A DNA stretch of 64,000 nucleotides from Sutcliffiella halmapala (GTDB lineage: Bacteria > Bacillota > Bacilli > Bacillales > Bacillaceae_I), in contig NZ_KV917375.1 of the NCBI RefSeq assembly GCF_002019665.1, forward strand, positions 3,361,445 to 3,425,444, given 5' to 3'. The notes beneath the pieces are model-generated. The model was not told where the DNA came from. It saw nothing but the letters and a program-made list of their open reading frames with translations, and did not search any database. Position 1 is the stretch's first letter. Each line of letters starts with the position of its first letter. The translations under genes were made by a program, and so were the position numbers. Positions 29,528 to 37,631 of this stretch are shown piece after piece.

Positions 29528-30334
29528 TTGGAAAAGCATTTAATAGCAGTTGACCTCGATGGAACATTATTAACCGATGATAAGAAGATATCACGTCGAA
29601 ACAAACTTGCACTACAAAAGGCTAGAGAATTAGGTCATGAAGTGGTTATCGCAACAGGGCGTCCTTATCGTGCTAGTGCCATGTACTATGATGAATTAGG
29701 TTTAACTACTCCAATTGTTAATTTCAATGGCGCATTTGTTCATTTTCCAGGCAATGATGCTTGGGGTGTCTATCATGAGCCTCTCGATTTAAAAACGGTA
29801 AAAGATATTCTTGAGGTAAGCGAGAAATACCAAATACATAATATTTTAGCGGAAGTGATTGATGATGTTTACTTTCATTTCCATGATGAAAAGTTATTAG
29901 ATATTTTTGGTTTTGGTAACCCAAAGATTGAAACTGGTGATTTGCGCCAAGTTCTTCAGAAGGATCCAACATGTATCTTAATTCATGCAAATGAAGATGA
30001 AGTAACAAAAATCAGAAATTATTTAACCGACGTACATGCAGAAGTCATTGATCACCGTCGCTGGGCTGCTCCTTGGCACGTAATCGAAATCGTTCGTATC
30101 GGATTGAGTAAAGCAGTCGGTTTAAAACGAATTGCTGATTACTATAAAATTCCACCAAGTAATATCATTGCTTTTGGAGATGAAGATAATGATTACGAAA
30201 TGATTGAATATGCAGGTACAGGAGTTGCAATGGGAAATGCAATTAACGGGTTAAAAGGAAAAGCGAAAGAAATAACCCTAACAAATGAAGAAGACGGGAT
30301 TGCTGTCTTTTTAGAAGATTATTTCAAGTTATAA
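29528..30334 (+). CDS. yitU: HAD-superfamily phosphatase YitU (Cof type)
   Basis: 268 aa. HAD motif I is VDLDGTLLTDDKK (residues 7-19), motif II is IATGRP, the conserved Lys lies in GLSKAVGLKRI, and motif IV is GDEDNDYEMI. The cap is of the Cof/IIB type. It should dephosphorylate small phosphorylated metabolites in the cytoplasm; B. subtilis YitU is reported as an FMN phosphatase-type enzyme. The start is TTG, nine bases after AAAGGAGG. Confidence 0.9.
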   Translation: MEKHLIAVDLDGTLLTDDKKISRRNKLALQKARELGHEVVIATGRPYRASAMYYDELGLTTPIVNFNGAFVHFPGNDAWGVYHEPLDLKTVKDILEVSEKYQIHNILAEVIDDVYFHFHDEKLLDIFGFGNPKIETGDLRQVLQKDPTCILIHANEDEVTKIRNYLTDVHAEVIDHRRWAAPWHVIEIVRIGLSKAVGLKRIADYYKIPPSNIIAFGDEDNDYEMIEYAGTGVAMGNAINGLKGKAKEITLTNEEDGIAVFLEDYFKL

Positions 30335-30428
30335 TCCTGACCAAAATTTGCCCATTATATTTTTTCTTAATTGTCTCACACTATATAGTGGACGCTTGTT
30401 GTCCTATATGAAAAGGGGGGCTTTCATA

Positions 30429-30581
30429 ATGGGTAGAAGCAGCAAATCCAAACGTTTTGTACAACAAGGTAAAAACTCTGTGCAGTTACATGATCAACAA
30501 ATTCCTTATCATTTAACGATGGAACAAGCAGAAGAGCGGAAAGCCAAATCGGCTCAACAAAATTCGCTTGGAGGGTTTTAG
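30429..30581 (+). CDS. Small basic protein, unrecognised
   Basis: 50 aa from the ATG at 30429, which follows GGGGGG at 8 bp. An upstream extension to 30348 is open but hydrophobic and lacks a ribosome-binding site. The protein is basic and polar (GRSSKSKRFVQQGKNS) and ends in SLGGF. It resembles small spore-associated proteins in composition only. It is 3 bp from the next gene and probably in one operon with it. Confidence 0.65.
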   Translation: MGRSSKSKRFVQQGKNSVQLHDQQIPYHLTMEQAEERKAKSAQQNSLGGF

Positions 30582-30584
30582 ATT

Positions 30585-30779
30585 ATGGGCAATCAGCTTT
30601 TTCAATCCGCACGTGAGGCTGTCATGAATGCGGAAAAAGCCAACCAAAATTCTTCATCCGTACAAAATGCTATGAATGTTGCAAAAAACGCATTATCGTC
30701 CGCCTATTCAAACACTAATGAGGCTGAACAGCGCCAGCTTCGTGAACTACAAGAACGTTTGCAGAATTTAGAGGAATAA
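30585..30779 (+). CDS. DUF3813-like small helical protein
   Basis: 64 aa, Ala/Asn/Gln-rich and helical, beginning MGNQLFQSAREAVMNAEKA. It resembles DUF3813 proteins of Bacillus from memory. GGAGGG of the preceding gene end serves as ribosome-binding site. Function is unknown. A hairpin terminator follows at once. Confidence 0.75.
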   Translation: MGNQLFQSAREAVMNAEKANQNSSSVQNAMNVAKNALSSAYSNTNEAEQRQLRELQERLQNLEE

Positions 30780-30782
30780 AAG

Positions 30783-30822
30783 AAAAATAGCATGGCGCCG
30801 TTTGTGGTGCCATGCTATTTTT
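30783..30822. terminator. Bidirectional terminator, DUF3813-like / yitT
   Basis: 14-bp stem AAAAATAGCATGGC with its complement (30783-30796 and 30809-30822), a short loop, and a run of T. It lies between convergent genes and touches the yitT stop. Confidence 0.85.
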
Positions 30823-30823
30823 T

Positions 30824-31669
30824 TCAATCCTTACGGAAAAAGCCGAAAATCCCTGTAGTCTGAACAATATTTGTAAATGCATTTGGATCTGCTTCTTTTA
30901 TTATTCGTTCCAAATCATATAATTCATAACGAGTAATAACCATCATTAACATTTCTTTGTCCTCGCCTGTAAAAGCACCTTGAGCAGGAATCGAAGTGAT
31001 CCCTCGCACCATTTTTCCGTGTATTGCTTCCTTTAATTCCTTGCCTTTTTTCGTTACAATCATCGCTGTTAGCTTTTCATGCCTAGTATGAATTGCATCA
31101 ATCACTCGAGTGGAAGCATAGAGCGTAACAAGTGTATACAAGGCTTTTTCCCACCCAAACACTAAACCTGCTGTCACAATAATGACAGCATTTAGGGCAA
31201 AGAAATACGTTCCAACAGGCTTATCCTTCATTCGTGATAATATCATTGCAATAATATCTAAACCACCTGTAGATGCTCCCCATTTTAACGTTAACCCTAC
31301 ACCTACAGCAGCAATAACTCCACCGAATACTGCATTTAAGAGAATATCATCATTCACCTTATAAATCGGAACTATTTCTAAAAACACGGACATTAAAAAG
31401 ACGCTTAAGAAACTATAAATAGTAAAAGACCTGCCAACCTTTTTCCACGCTAAGATAGTAACCGGAATATTTAATAAAAATAATGTAATACCAGTTGAAA
31501 TTGTAAAGGGCAAATAGTCCTCAGAAATACGGAAAAATAACTGGGCGACCCCTGTAAATCCACTTGCATATACATCTGCAGGAATTAAAAAGAAATTCAT
31601 TGCAATCGCATTTAATAATGCTCCAATTAATACAATTATTACTTTTTTACCATGTTGCTCTATCATCAT
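30824..31669 (-). CDS. yitT: YitT family membrane protein
   Basis: 281 aa. Five or six hydrophobic helices in the first 170 residues form the DUF161 part (GVTGVAQLFFRIS-type loop GFTGVAQL, GASTGGLDIIAMIL). A cytoplasmic DUF2179 domain follows from about residue 190 (RHEKLTAMIVTKKGKELKEAI, GEDKEMLMMVITRYEL). Transport substrate is unknown. GGAGG precedes the ATG. Confidence 0.9.
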   Translation of the reverse strand: MMIEQHGKKVIIVLIGALLNAIAMNFFLIPADVYASGFTGVAQLFFRISEDYLPFTISTGITLFLLNIPVTILAWKKVGRSFTIYSFLSVFLMSVFLEIVPIYKVNDDILLNAVFGGVIAAVGVGLTLKWGASTGGLDIIAMILSRMKDKPVGTYFFALNAVIIVTAGLVFGWEKALYTLVTLYASTRVIDAIHTRHEKLTAMIVTKKGKELKEAIHGKMVRGITSIPAQGAFTGEDKEMLMMVITRYELYDLERIIKEADPNAFTNIVQTTGIFGFFRKD

Positions 31670-31863
31670 AAAAAATCATTACCTCCTACCAACCTTCTGC
31701 CCTATTTTATGTATCTTTCCTTTTTTTACCCATTTCAAACGATAATCACAATTTCTTTTCTTGAAGAGTGGTCATTTAATAGGTAAACTAAAAAAAGGAG
31801 TAATTTTCCTAGATAGGAAACAAAAACTACCATGCTTGTTAGTATAATAAAGAAGGTGACAGA

Positions 31864-32730
31864 ATGACAATAAAAATTATTGCAGATAGTGCATGTGACT
31901 TACCAAAAAGTTTTTTTGATCAGAATCATGTGGAGCTAATTCCACTTAAAGTACTATTTGGGGAAACAGAATATGAGGATATGGTAACCATCGATTCTAA
32001 AACGGTATATGATGCAATGCGAGAAGGTCAAGTAGTCAAAACTTCGCAAGCATCCCCCAACTATATGAAAGAGCTTTTCACAGAGATTGCCAAAAAAGAG
32101 GAAACAGCAATTTATATTGCCTTCTCCTCTGAATTATCAGGAACTTATCAAACTGCAGTACTTATGCAGAATGAGGTATTGGAAGAATTCCCTACGCTTA
32201 ACTTAACCATTATTGATTCTAAATGTGCTTCATTAGGCTTAGGACTGGTAGTAAAGCATGCAGCAGAACTCGCAGAAAATGGCGCATCCAAAGAAGAATT
32301 ATTAGAAGCAATCTCCTATGATTGTGCACATGTAGAGCATGTTTTCACCGTGGATAATTTAGACTACTTAGCTAGAGGAGGTCGTGTTAGCAAAGCTTCT
32401 GCATTCGTGGGAGGTCTCTTAAATATTAAGCCCTTGTTACATATGGAAGACGGTAAGCTTATCCCTTTAGAAAAAATTCGTGGTCGCAAAAAGGTTTTAC
32501 GACGCATGCTAGAAGTAATGAAGGAACGAAATGGTTTCTCTACTGTCAATCAACGAGTAGGGATAAGTCATGGTGATGACGATGTAACCGCTATTGCCCT
32601 CCAAGAATTAATTCAAGAAGAATCAATATCTATTAGCAATTTTACGATTCATACCATCGGTTCTGCTGTCGGAGCTCATGCTGGTCCAGGAACCATCGCA
32701 CTTTTCTTTCTTAACCAAAACAAAGCTTAA
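31864..32730 (+). CDS. yitS: DegV family fatty-acid-binding protein YitS
   Basis: 288 aa. It starts IKIIADSACDLPKSFF, has the lipid-binding segments ASPNYMKELF and SSELSGTYQTA, and continues with DSKCASLGLGL and LDYLARGGRVSKA. The DegV/FakB family binds a single fatty acid and, in some species, presents it to a FakA kinase. AAGGTGACAG precedes the ATG. It stands alone on the plus strand, as in the B. subtilis yitS-yitT order. Confidence 0.9.
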   Translation: MTIKIIADSACDLPKSFFDQNHVELIPLKVLFGETEYEDMVTIDSKTVYDAMREGQVVKTSQASPNYMKELFTEIAKKEETAIYIAFSSELSGTYQTAVLMQNEVLEEFPTLNLTIIDSKCASLGLGLVVKHAAELAENGASKEELLEAISYDCAHVEHVFTVDNLDYLARGGRVSKASAFVGGLLNIKPLLHMEDGKLIPLEKIRGRKKVLRRMLEVMKERNGFSTVNQRVGISHGDDDVTAIALQELIQEESISISNFTIHTIGSAVGAHAGPGTIALFFLNQNKA

Positions 32731-32798
32731 CTTCCTGACACATAGAAAATTCGTACTTGGATATCCTATTCCTATCTACTGTTGAAAGGGGTAGGACT

Positions 32799-32930
32799 AT
32801 GCCACATACTAGTGATAACGATAAAAAAGCCCAAGACAATAATGCAAAACGGCATGAAAAAAACATGGAGCGCGAAAAAAGCCGGCAAAAAGGCAAGCGC
32901 CAATATTCTAAAAAAACCGATCATATTTAA
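32799..32930 (+). CDS. DUF3941-like very small basic protein (43 aa)
   Basis: An ATG at 32799 with GAAAGGGG upstream opens 43 codons. The product is strongly charged (MPHTSDNDKKAQDNN... then KNMEREKSRQKGKRQYSKK) and matches my memory of DUF3941, a Bacillus-specific small family. Function is unknown. Confidence 0.75.
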   Translation: MPHTSDNDKKAQDNNAKRHEKNMEREKSRQKGKRQYSKKTDHI

Positions 32931-32980
32931 CTAAAAAACAAACGCCTGGAACGAACATTAACCAGGCTAGCTAATCTAAC

Positions 32981-33014
32981 AAAAAGTGCCAAGCAAATTT
33001 GCCTGGCACTTTTT
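32981..33014. terminator. Bidirectional terminator, DUF3941-like / yitL
   Basis: Almost perfect palindrome of about 17-nt arms centred near 32997, with a central GCAAATTTGC and flanking runs of A and T. It serves convergent genes. Confidence 0.85.
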
Positions 33015-33047
33015 GTTTAAATAAAATTGTTGGCGAAAAAGAAATCC

Positions 33048-33914
33048 TTACTCAGCTTCATTCTCATTCTTCTTAAAAGTCCACCCATCCTTTTGAGTGA
33101 CAATCCCCTCTTTTAAAAGCTTCCCTAGTGCACGTTTAAAAGCAGCTTTACTTATTAGGAACTGCTCCTTAATATCTTCAGGCGAACTTTTATCGCTATA
33201 TGGCATTGTTCCCCCACGCAATTCTAAGTAATCTAAAATTGCTTGAGAATCGTCATCCATTGCATCCTGTTTCCTTGGTAGTAAGGATACGTTTATAGTG
33301 CCATCATCCTTCACATCAATAATTCTACCCTCCACGATTTGGCCTAATCTTGGCTCTACTTTTCGCTCAGAGTTATGAATGAACCCAACATACCCTTCAT
33401 TCGTCACCATATAGCTTCCTACTTTTAAAACTCGATAAATGGTGCCTTGAATGTTTTGGTTTAAAATTGTAGTAGGTGCTTGGATAGAGCGATCTAGCAT
33501 AACATCCTGTGATGCAAGTTTACCGATCAATTTACCACGACGATCTGTTTTTACGCGACACAATAATAAATCTCCTACTTGTGGCCAAACATTTTGGTGA
33601 AGCGGCAGATCTTCTTCTGGGATTAAAGCATCCTTTGCAATTCCAATATTGATAAATACTCCAAGTCCTTGCAATACCTCTACTACTTCTACCCATTCAT
33701 GTCCATCTAACCCTTTAGGTACTGTCATCGTTGCTGTAACACGGCTTTTATTATCCGAATACAGAAAAACTTCAACCGATTCATCTTGCTGTAATTCTCT
33801 TGTCGCTTCATTTTTGTGAAGCAGAATTGTTTCTTCGCCATCTGTAAGCATATAACCAAGTGGCGTTTCTCTGTCCACTGTTAATTCCAACACTATTCCT
33901 GTTTCCATACTCAT
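33048..33914 (-). CDS. yitL: S1-domain RNA-binding protein YitL/CvfB
   Basis: 288 aa. Three consecutive S1/OB-like domains (about 1-60, 65-140 and 145-215; GVFINIGIAKDALIPEEDLP and VGFIHNSERKV are typical S1 text) precede a C-terminal winged-helix (FLISKAAFKRALGKLLKEGIV). This is the CvfB/YitL layout; CvfB of Staphylococcus binds RNA and affects virulence gene expression. It is cytoplasmic. AAGGAATGG precedes the ATG. Confidence 0.9.
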   Translation of the reverse strand: MSMETGIVLELTVDRETPLGYMLTDGEETILLHKNEATRELQQDESVEVFLYSDNKSRVTATMTVPKGLDGHEWVEVVEVLQGLGVFINIGIAKDALIPEEDLPLHQNVWPQVGDLLLCRVKTDRRGKLIGKLASQDVMLDRSIQAPTTILNQNIQGTIYRVLKVGSYMVTNEGYVGFIHNSERKVEPRLGQIVEGRIIDVKDDGTINVSLLPRKQDAMDDDSQAILDYLELRGGTMPYSDKSSPEDIKEQFLISKAAFKRALGKLLKEGIVTQKDGWTFKKNENEAE

Positions 33915-34148
33915 CTATACCATTCCTTTTCATTCATTTATATACATTAGATTTTTTAAATAGATTGTTGTGTTTCGTTCACCGTTTCTTCTTTAAAGAC
34001 TCTGTTAAAACACCGCTGTACTTTAACAGAAATTCTTTATAAAGGTTTCCTTTTCGAAAAGACCCATGATAAAAAGTTTAGTGATAGCAAAAAAGTAACA
34101 ACGTTTTTTGAAAAAGCCTTATGTAAAGTTTACCTAACTTTCATTAAG

Positions 34149-34177
34149 TTGTCCAAACTGCTATATTCTACTATAAT
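34149..34177 (+). promoter_or_regulatory. SigA promoter of yitK
   Basis: TTGTCC (34149-34154) and TATAAT (34172-34177) are 17 bp apart, 72 bp ahead of the start codon. The rest of 33915-34248 has no further clear signal. Confidence 0.75.
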
Positions 34178-34248
34178 TAAGGACAGAAAGCGATGTTTTT
34201 ATTCCATTGCCTTTTTGAAATATATTAAACCTTAATGGAGGGATCCCC

Positions 34249-34740
34249 TTGGCTAAAGAAAGCTCCTTTGATATTGTATCAAAAGTAGACTTATCCGAAG
34301 TAACAAACGCAATTAATATTGCCTTAAAAGAAATTCAAAACCGCTTTGATTTTAAAGGCTCTGTAAGTGATATTAAGCTAGAAAAAGAAGAACTTGTCCT
34401 TCTCTCTGATAGTGAATTCAAGCTTGATCAAGTAAAAGATGTCCTAGTCAGCAAAATGATCAAAAGAAACGTACCAACCAAAAACATTCAATATGGAAAA
34501 ATTGAGGATGCTTCTAAAGGAGCGGTCCGTCAACGTGGCACTCTTGTACAAGGCATCGACAAAGAAAACACAAAAAAAATCAACACCATTATCAAGAACT
34601 CTGGACTAAAGGTCAAAACACAAATTCAAGATGACCAAGTTCGTGTTACTGGTAAAAATCGTGATGACCTTCAACAAGTAATGGCAGCCTTAAGAGCGGC
34701 AGATTTAGACATTGACCTTCAGTTTACTAACTATCGATAA
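34249..34740 (+). CDS. yitK: YajQ family nucleotide/RNA-binding protein YitK
   Basis: 163 aa. It starts [19 protein letters not shown] and ends in the family-typical LPLQFTNYR-like [10 protein letters not shown]. YajQ proteins have two ferredoxin-like domains; some bind cyclic di-GMP and others tRNA/GTP. The start is TTG with GGAGGGATC upstream. Its pairing with yitL on the other strand matches B. subtilis. Confidence 0.92.
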   Translation: MAKESSFDIVSKVDLSEVTNAINIALKEIQNRFDFKGSVSDIKLEKEELVLLSDSEFKLDQVKDVLVSKMIKRNVPTKNIQYGKIEDASKGAVRQRGTLVQGIDKENTKKINTIIKNSGLKVKTQIQDDQVRVTGKNRDDLQQVMAALRAADLDIDLQFTNYR

Positions 34741-34813
34741 GAAAAACTGAAACTAGAACTAATCCCTGCATAGTAAAAGTATGCAAATCTTACTTAGTAA
34801 GAAGAACTACATA

Positions 34814-34854
34814 GTGCCAGGTCCATTTAGTTTGGCTCCTGGCACCTAATTTTT
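34814..34854 (+). terminator. Terminator of yitK
   Basis: 8-bp stem GTGCCAGG/CCTGGCAC (34814-34821 with 34838-34845), followed by CTAATTTTT on the plus strand. Confidence 0.7.
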
Positions 34855-34875
34855 CAAGCATTCGGTTTTTCTTCT

Positions 34876-35388
34876 TTATTTCACAAACTGCCCCATTACA
34901 TATTCGTCTGCGTAAGTCCCATCTTCAAACTTCGCATGCTTCTCTTTTTTCCCTTCCATATTGAACCCGAGCTTTTTGTATAAATGAATCCCTCGGTCAT
35001 TGTGAGAAAAAACTTCTAAACTTACCTTTTCAATTTGTGGATCTTGAGTTGCCCAGTCAAGTAATATTTGTATCATCCTCTTGCCAAGACCATTATTGCA
35101 ATAAGCCTCTTGAATACTTATTCCGAAATGGCAGATATGCTCGACTCTTTTTCTAGATCCTCTTCTAGCATTGAGCATTCCAACAATATGGTGATCTTGT
35201 TCCGCTACAAGCACTAAGTTGTTTTTTTCTTTATTATCCTCGATCCAGGCAATCTCTTCTTCTACGGTGATTGTATATTCTTCAGGTGCAGTAAGCAGAT
35301 TTCTACTTTCAGAAAAAGCTATTTTGCAATGCTCAATAATTTTTGCAGCGTCATCTTTTGTAGCCTCGCGAACAATAACGGTAGACAT
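34876..35388 (-). CDS. GNAT family N-acetyltransferase
   Basis: About 170 aa from the ATG at 35388, which follows GAGGGAG; an ATG four codons upstream (35400) is possible but its AGGAA is too close. The acetyl-CoA-binding motif A is QEAYCNNGLGKRMIQILLDWA. Motif B follows with FSHNDRGIHLYKKLGFNMEG. It transfers an acetyl group to an unknown amine. There is no terminator partner visible, and the divergent SDR gene lies 95 bp away. Confidence 0.85.
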   Translation of the reverse strand: MSTVIVREATKDDAAKIIEHCKIAFSESRNLLTAPEEYTITVEEEIAWIEDNKEKNNLVLVAEQDHHIVGMLNARRGSRKRVEHICHFGISIQEAYCNNGLGKRMIQILLDWATQDPQIEKVSLEVFSHNDRGIHLYKKLGFNMEGKKEKHAKFEDGTYADEYVMGQFVK

Positions 35389-35483
35389 CTTCTCCCTCAT
35401 TTCCTAAAAAAGTAATCTATCTATAGTTAGGATAAATTATAAGCTTTTTTCCAATAATACGAAAGATTAATGGAGGTGTTTTT

Positions 35484-36353
35484 ATGACAAATCAACAACA
35501 GCAACAACAAACTTTGCCTGCTCAGCACCAAAATCAGCAGCCTGGCATAGAAAGTCAAATGAATCCCAAACCTAAATCGGAGGACCCTCAGTACAAGGGG
35601 AGTGGAAAGCTCAAAGATAAGGTTGCCATAATTACAGGTGGTGATAGCGGAATTGGAAGAGCCGTTGCTATCCTCTTCGCAAAAGAAGGCGCAGATGTGG
35701 TAGTTACTTATTTAAATGAACATACAGATGCGAATGAAACGAAAAAGCAAGTAGAAGAAGAAGGTCGTAAGTGTCACTTAATCGCTGGAGATATTGGACA
35801 AGAGTCTGTATGTAAAAAGATAATAGAGGAATGTATGTCGACATTTAATAAATTAGATATCCTTGTTAACAACGCAGCAGAACAGCATCCACAAGCTAGC
35901 ATTGAGGATATTACAGCAGAGCAACTCGAAAAAACATTTCGCACCAATATCTTCTCATTTTTCTATTTGACAAAAGCAGCGCTTCCTTTCTTAGCTAGTG
36001 GTAGTTCTATTATCAATACTGCTTCTATTACAGCTTACGCGGGAAATGAAACTTTACTGGACTACTCTGCGACAAAAGGAGCAATCGTTACTTTTACCCG
36101 TTCTCTTTCTATGCAATTAGTTAGCAAAGGGATTCGCGTAAATGGCGTTGCCCCTGGCCCAATCTGGACACCACTAATCCCTTCTACCTTCTCAAGTGAA
36201 AAGGTTGCAAGTTTTGGGGCTAATACGCCAATGAAGCGACCAGGACAACCCGAAGAAGTCGCCCCTAGCTATGTTTTCTTGGCAAGTGATGACTCATCTT
36301 ATATGAGCGGACAAATGCTACATATAAATGGCGGTACTATCGTGAATGGGTAA
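35484..36353 (+). CDS. SDR family oxidoreductase (general-stress type)
   Basis: 289 aa. The Gln-rich N-terminal tail (about residues 1-35) is typical of the YdaD/YhxC group. The NAD(P) motif TGGDSGIG lies near 50-57, then LVNNAAEQHP, a catalytic Ser in NTASITAYAG, and Tyr/Lys in YSATKGA. The C-terminal RPGQPEEVAPSYVFLASDDSSYMSG is standard. Substrate is unknown. GGAGGTG precedes the ATG. No SigB promoter was recognised. A terminator follows. Confidence 0.9.
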   Translation: MTNQQQQQQTLPAQHQNQQPGIESQMNPKPKSEDPQYKGSGKLKDKVAIITGGDSGIGRAVAILFAKEGADVVVTYLNEHTDANETKKQVEEEGRKCHLIAGDIGQESVCKKIIEECMSTFNKLDILVNNAAEQHPQASIEDITAEQLEKTFRTNIFSFFYLTKAALPFLASGSSIINTASITAYAGNETLLDYSATKGAIVTFTRSLSMQLVSKGIRVNGVAPGPIWTPLIPSTFSSEKVASFGANTPMKRPGQPEEVAPSYVFLASDDSSYMSGQMLHINGGTIVNG

Positions 36354-36380
36354 GGTTCACAATTGATTGGATGAAAATAC

Positions 36381-36433
36381 AAAAAGCCCTTAACTTTGTG
36401 AAGTATTGGAAACTACGAGTTGAGGTGCTTTTT
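36381..36433 (+). terminator. Terminator of the SDR gene
   Basis: Left arm AAAAAGCCCTTAAC (36381-36394) pairs with GTTGAGGTGCTTTTT (36419-36433) with one bulge. It ends in a T-run. Confidence 0.7.
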
Positions 36434-36470
36434 GGGTGGACATCCTTTGTCCAATAACCCTCCATAACTC

Positions 36471-36498
36471 AAAAAGCCAGCCATGACGGCTAGCTTTC
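36471..36498 (-). terminator. Terminator of the maltodextrin operon
   Basis: GGCTAGCTTT (36488-36497) and AAAAAGCCAGCC (36471-36482) form a hairpin with a 5-nt loop and a U-run on the minus strand, just after the LacI-family stop codon. Confidence 0.75.
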
Positions 36499-36505
36499 CT
36501 TTATG

Positions 36506-37534
36506 TTAGTCACCTTTAAATTCTTTACATGTTTGACGTATTACCATATTATGAGGGATCGTTATACGTTTTGTTGGCTCTGAAGGATCTTTTACCATTT
36601 GAATTAATGTCTTTGCCGCCTGGAAACCTAGCTTAAAAATATTAATGTCCACAGATGTAAGAGGCGGTCTTGCTACTTCAGCTAATAAAACGTTATTAAA
36701 GCTGACAATCGACATTTGATCCGGGACTAATATTCCCATATCATGCAAAGTATTTAAAATACCTAATGCCATTAAATCGTCTGCTACCACAAGTGCGGTT
36801 GGTGGTTCGTCAAGTGATAATAGCTCTGAAATTGCCCCTTGACCGCCTTCTTTTAGGAACTCCTCCTGAATGATATATTCATCTTTGTAAGGAATTGCTG
36901 CATTTCTTAATGCCTTTTCATACCCTAATAAACGATCAATTGTAACAACTAGATGGATACTCCCCCCAACAAAAGCTACCCGTTTATGCCCTAGTTCAAT
37001 TAGGTGTTCGGTTGCCTCTCTTGCCGCACGATAGTTGTCATTATCAACATGAGTGATTTCTTCCACTTGTTCAAATGGTTTGCCGATTAGCACAAATGGA
37101 AAATTCTCCTTTTGTAAATACTTGATTATCTTGTCTTCTACAGCGGAATAAAGAAGGATAACTCCATCAACACGACGTCCCTGTACCATCTGCATGACAC
37201 CTTCGTAAATTTCATCTTCCGTTTCTCCAGTAGACATTTGCAGCGCGTATTGCTTTTCATGAGCTGCTGTACTTATTCCCCTTAACACCTCTGGAAAAAA
37301 TGGATTTTGAAATGTTTTATCTGCAGAAGCCGGCATGACAAGCCCAATAACCTGAGTCGATTGGTTTGCCAAACTTCGAGCGATAAAATTCGGGTGATAC
37401 CCTAACTCTTCCATTGCTTCTCTCACGCGTTTTTTGGTTTTTTCACTTATGCGTGGACTGTTTGCTATCACACGAGAAACTGTGGAAGGTGCAACATTGG
37501 CGATCTTTGCAACATCTTTAATCGTAACTGCCAT
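36506..37534 (-). CDS. LacI family maltodextrin-operon regulator
   Basis: 342 aa. The N-terminal helix-turn-helix is VTIKDVAKIANVAPSTVSRVIANSPRISEKT. The hinge contains HPNFIARSLANQ, and a periplasmic-binding-protein-like effector domain follows (GLVMPASADKTFQNPFFPEVLRGI, FPFVLIGKPFEQVEEITHVDNDN). The position last in a malEFG-amylase operon suggests a MalR/MdxR-type repressor that responds to maltose or maltodextrin. GGGGAGG precedes the ATG. Two operators that would suit it lie before malE and the neopullulanase. Confidence 0.88.
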   Translation of the reverse strand: MAVTIKDVAKIANVAPSTVSRVIANSPRISEKTKKRVREAMEELGYHPNFIARSLANQSTQVIGLVMPASADKTFQNPFFPEVLRGISTAAHEKQYALQMSTGETEDEIYEGVMQMVQGRRVDGVILLYSAVEDKIIKYLQKENFPFVLIGKPFEQVEEITHVDNDNYRAAREATEHLIELGHKRVAFVGGSIHLVVTIDRLLGYEKALRNAAIPYKDEYIIQEEFLKEGGQGAISELLSLDEPPTALVVADDLMALGILNTLHDMGILVPDQMSIVSFNNVLLAEVARPPLTSVDINIFKLGFQAAKTLIQMVKDPSEPTKRITIPHNMVIRQTCKEFKGD

Positions 37535-37553
37535 GCACCTTTCCTCCCCTTTA

Positions 37554-37582
37554 ATTATAAAACTTTTTTGTAAACGGATACA
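37554..37582 (-). promoter_or_regulatory. Possible lacI promoter with cre/LacI-like site
   Basis: TGTAAACGGATACA (37569-37582) matches the cre consensus TGWAANCGNTNWCA except at one position. It lies nine bases upstream of a minus-strand TATAAT (37554-37559). This could give the regulator its own, carbon- or self-controlled promoter. No good -35 was seen. Confidence 0.5.
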
Positions 37583-37631
37583 TATTCATCGTGAGGCATA
37601 TCCTCAAAAAGAGAATAAGCTCACCAATTAA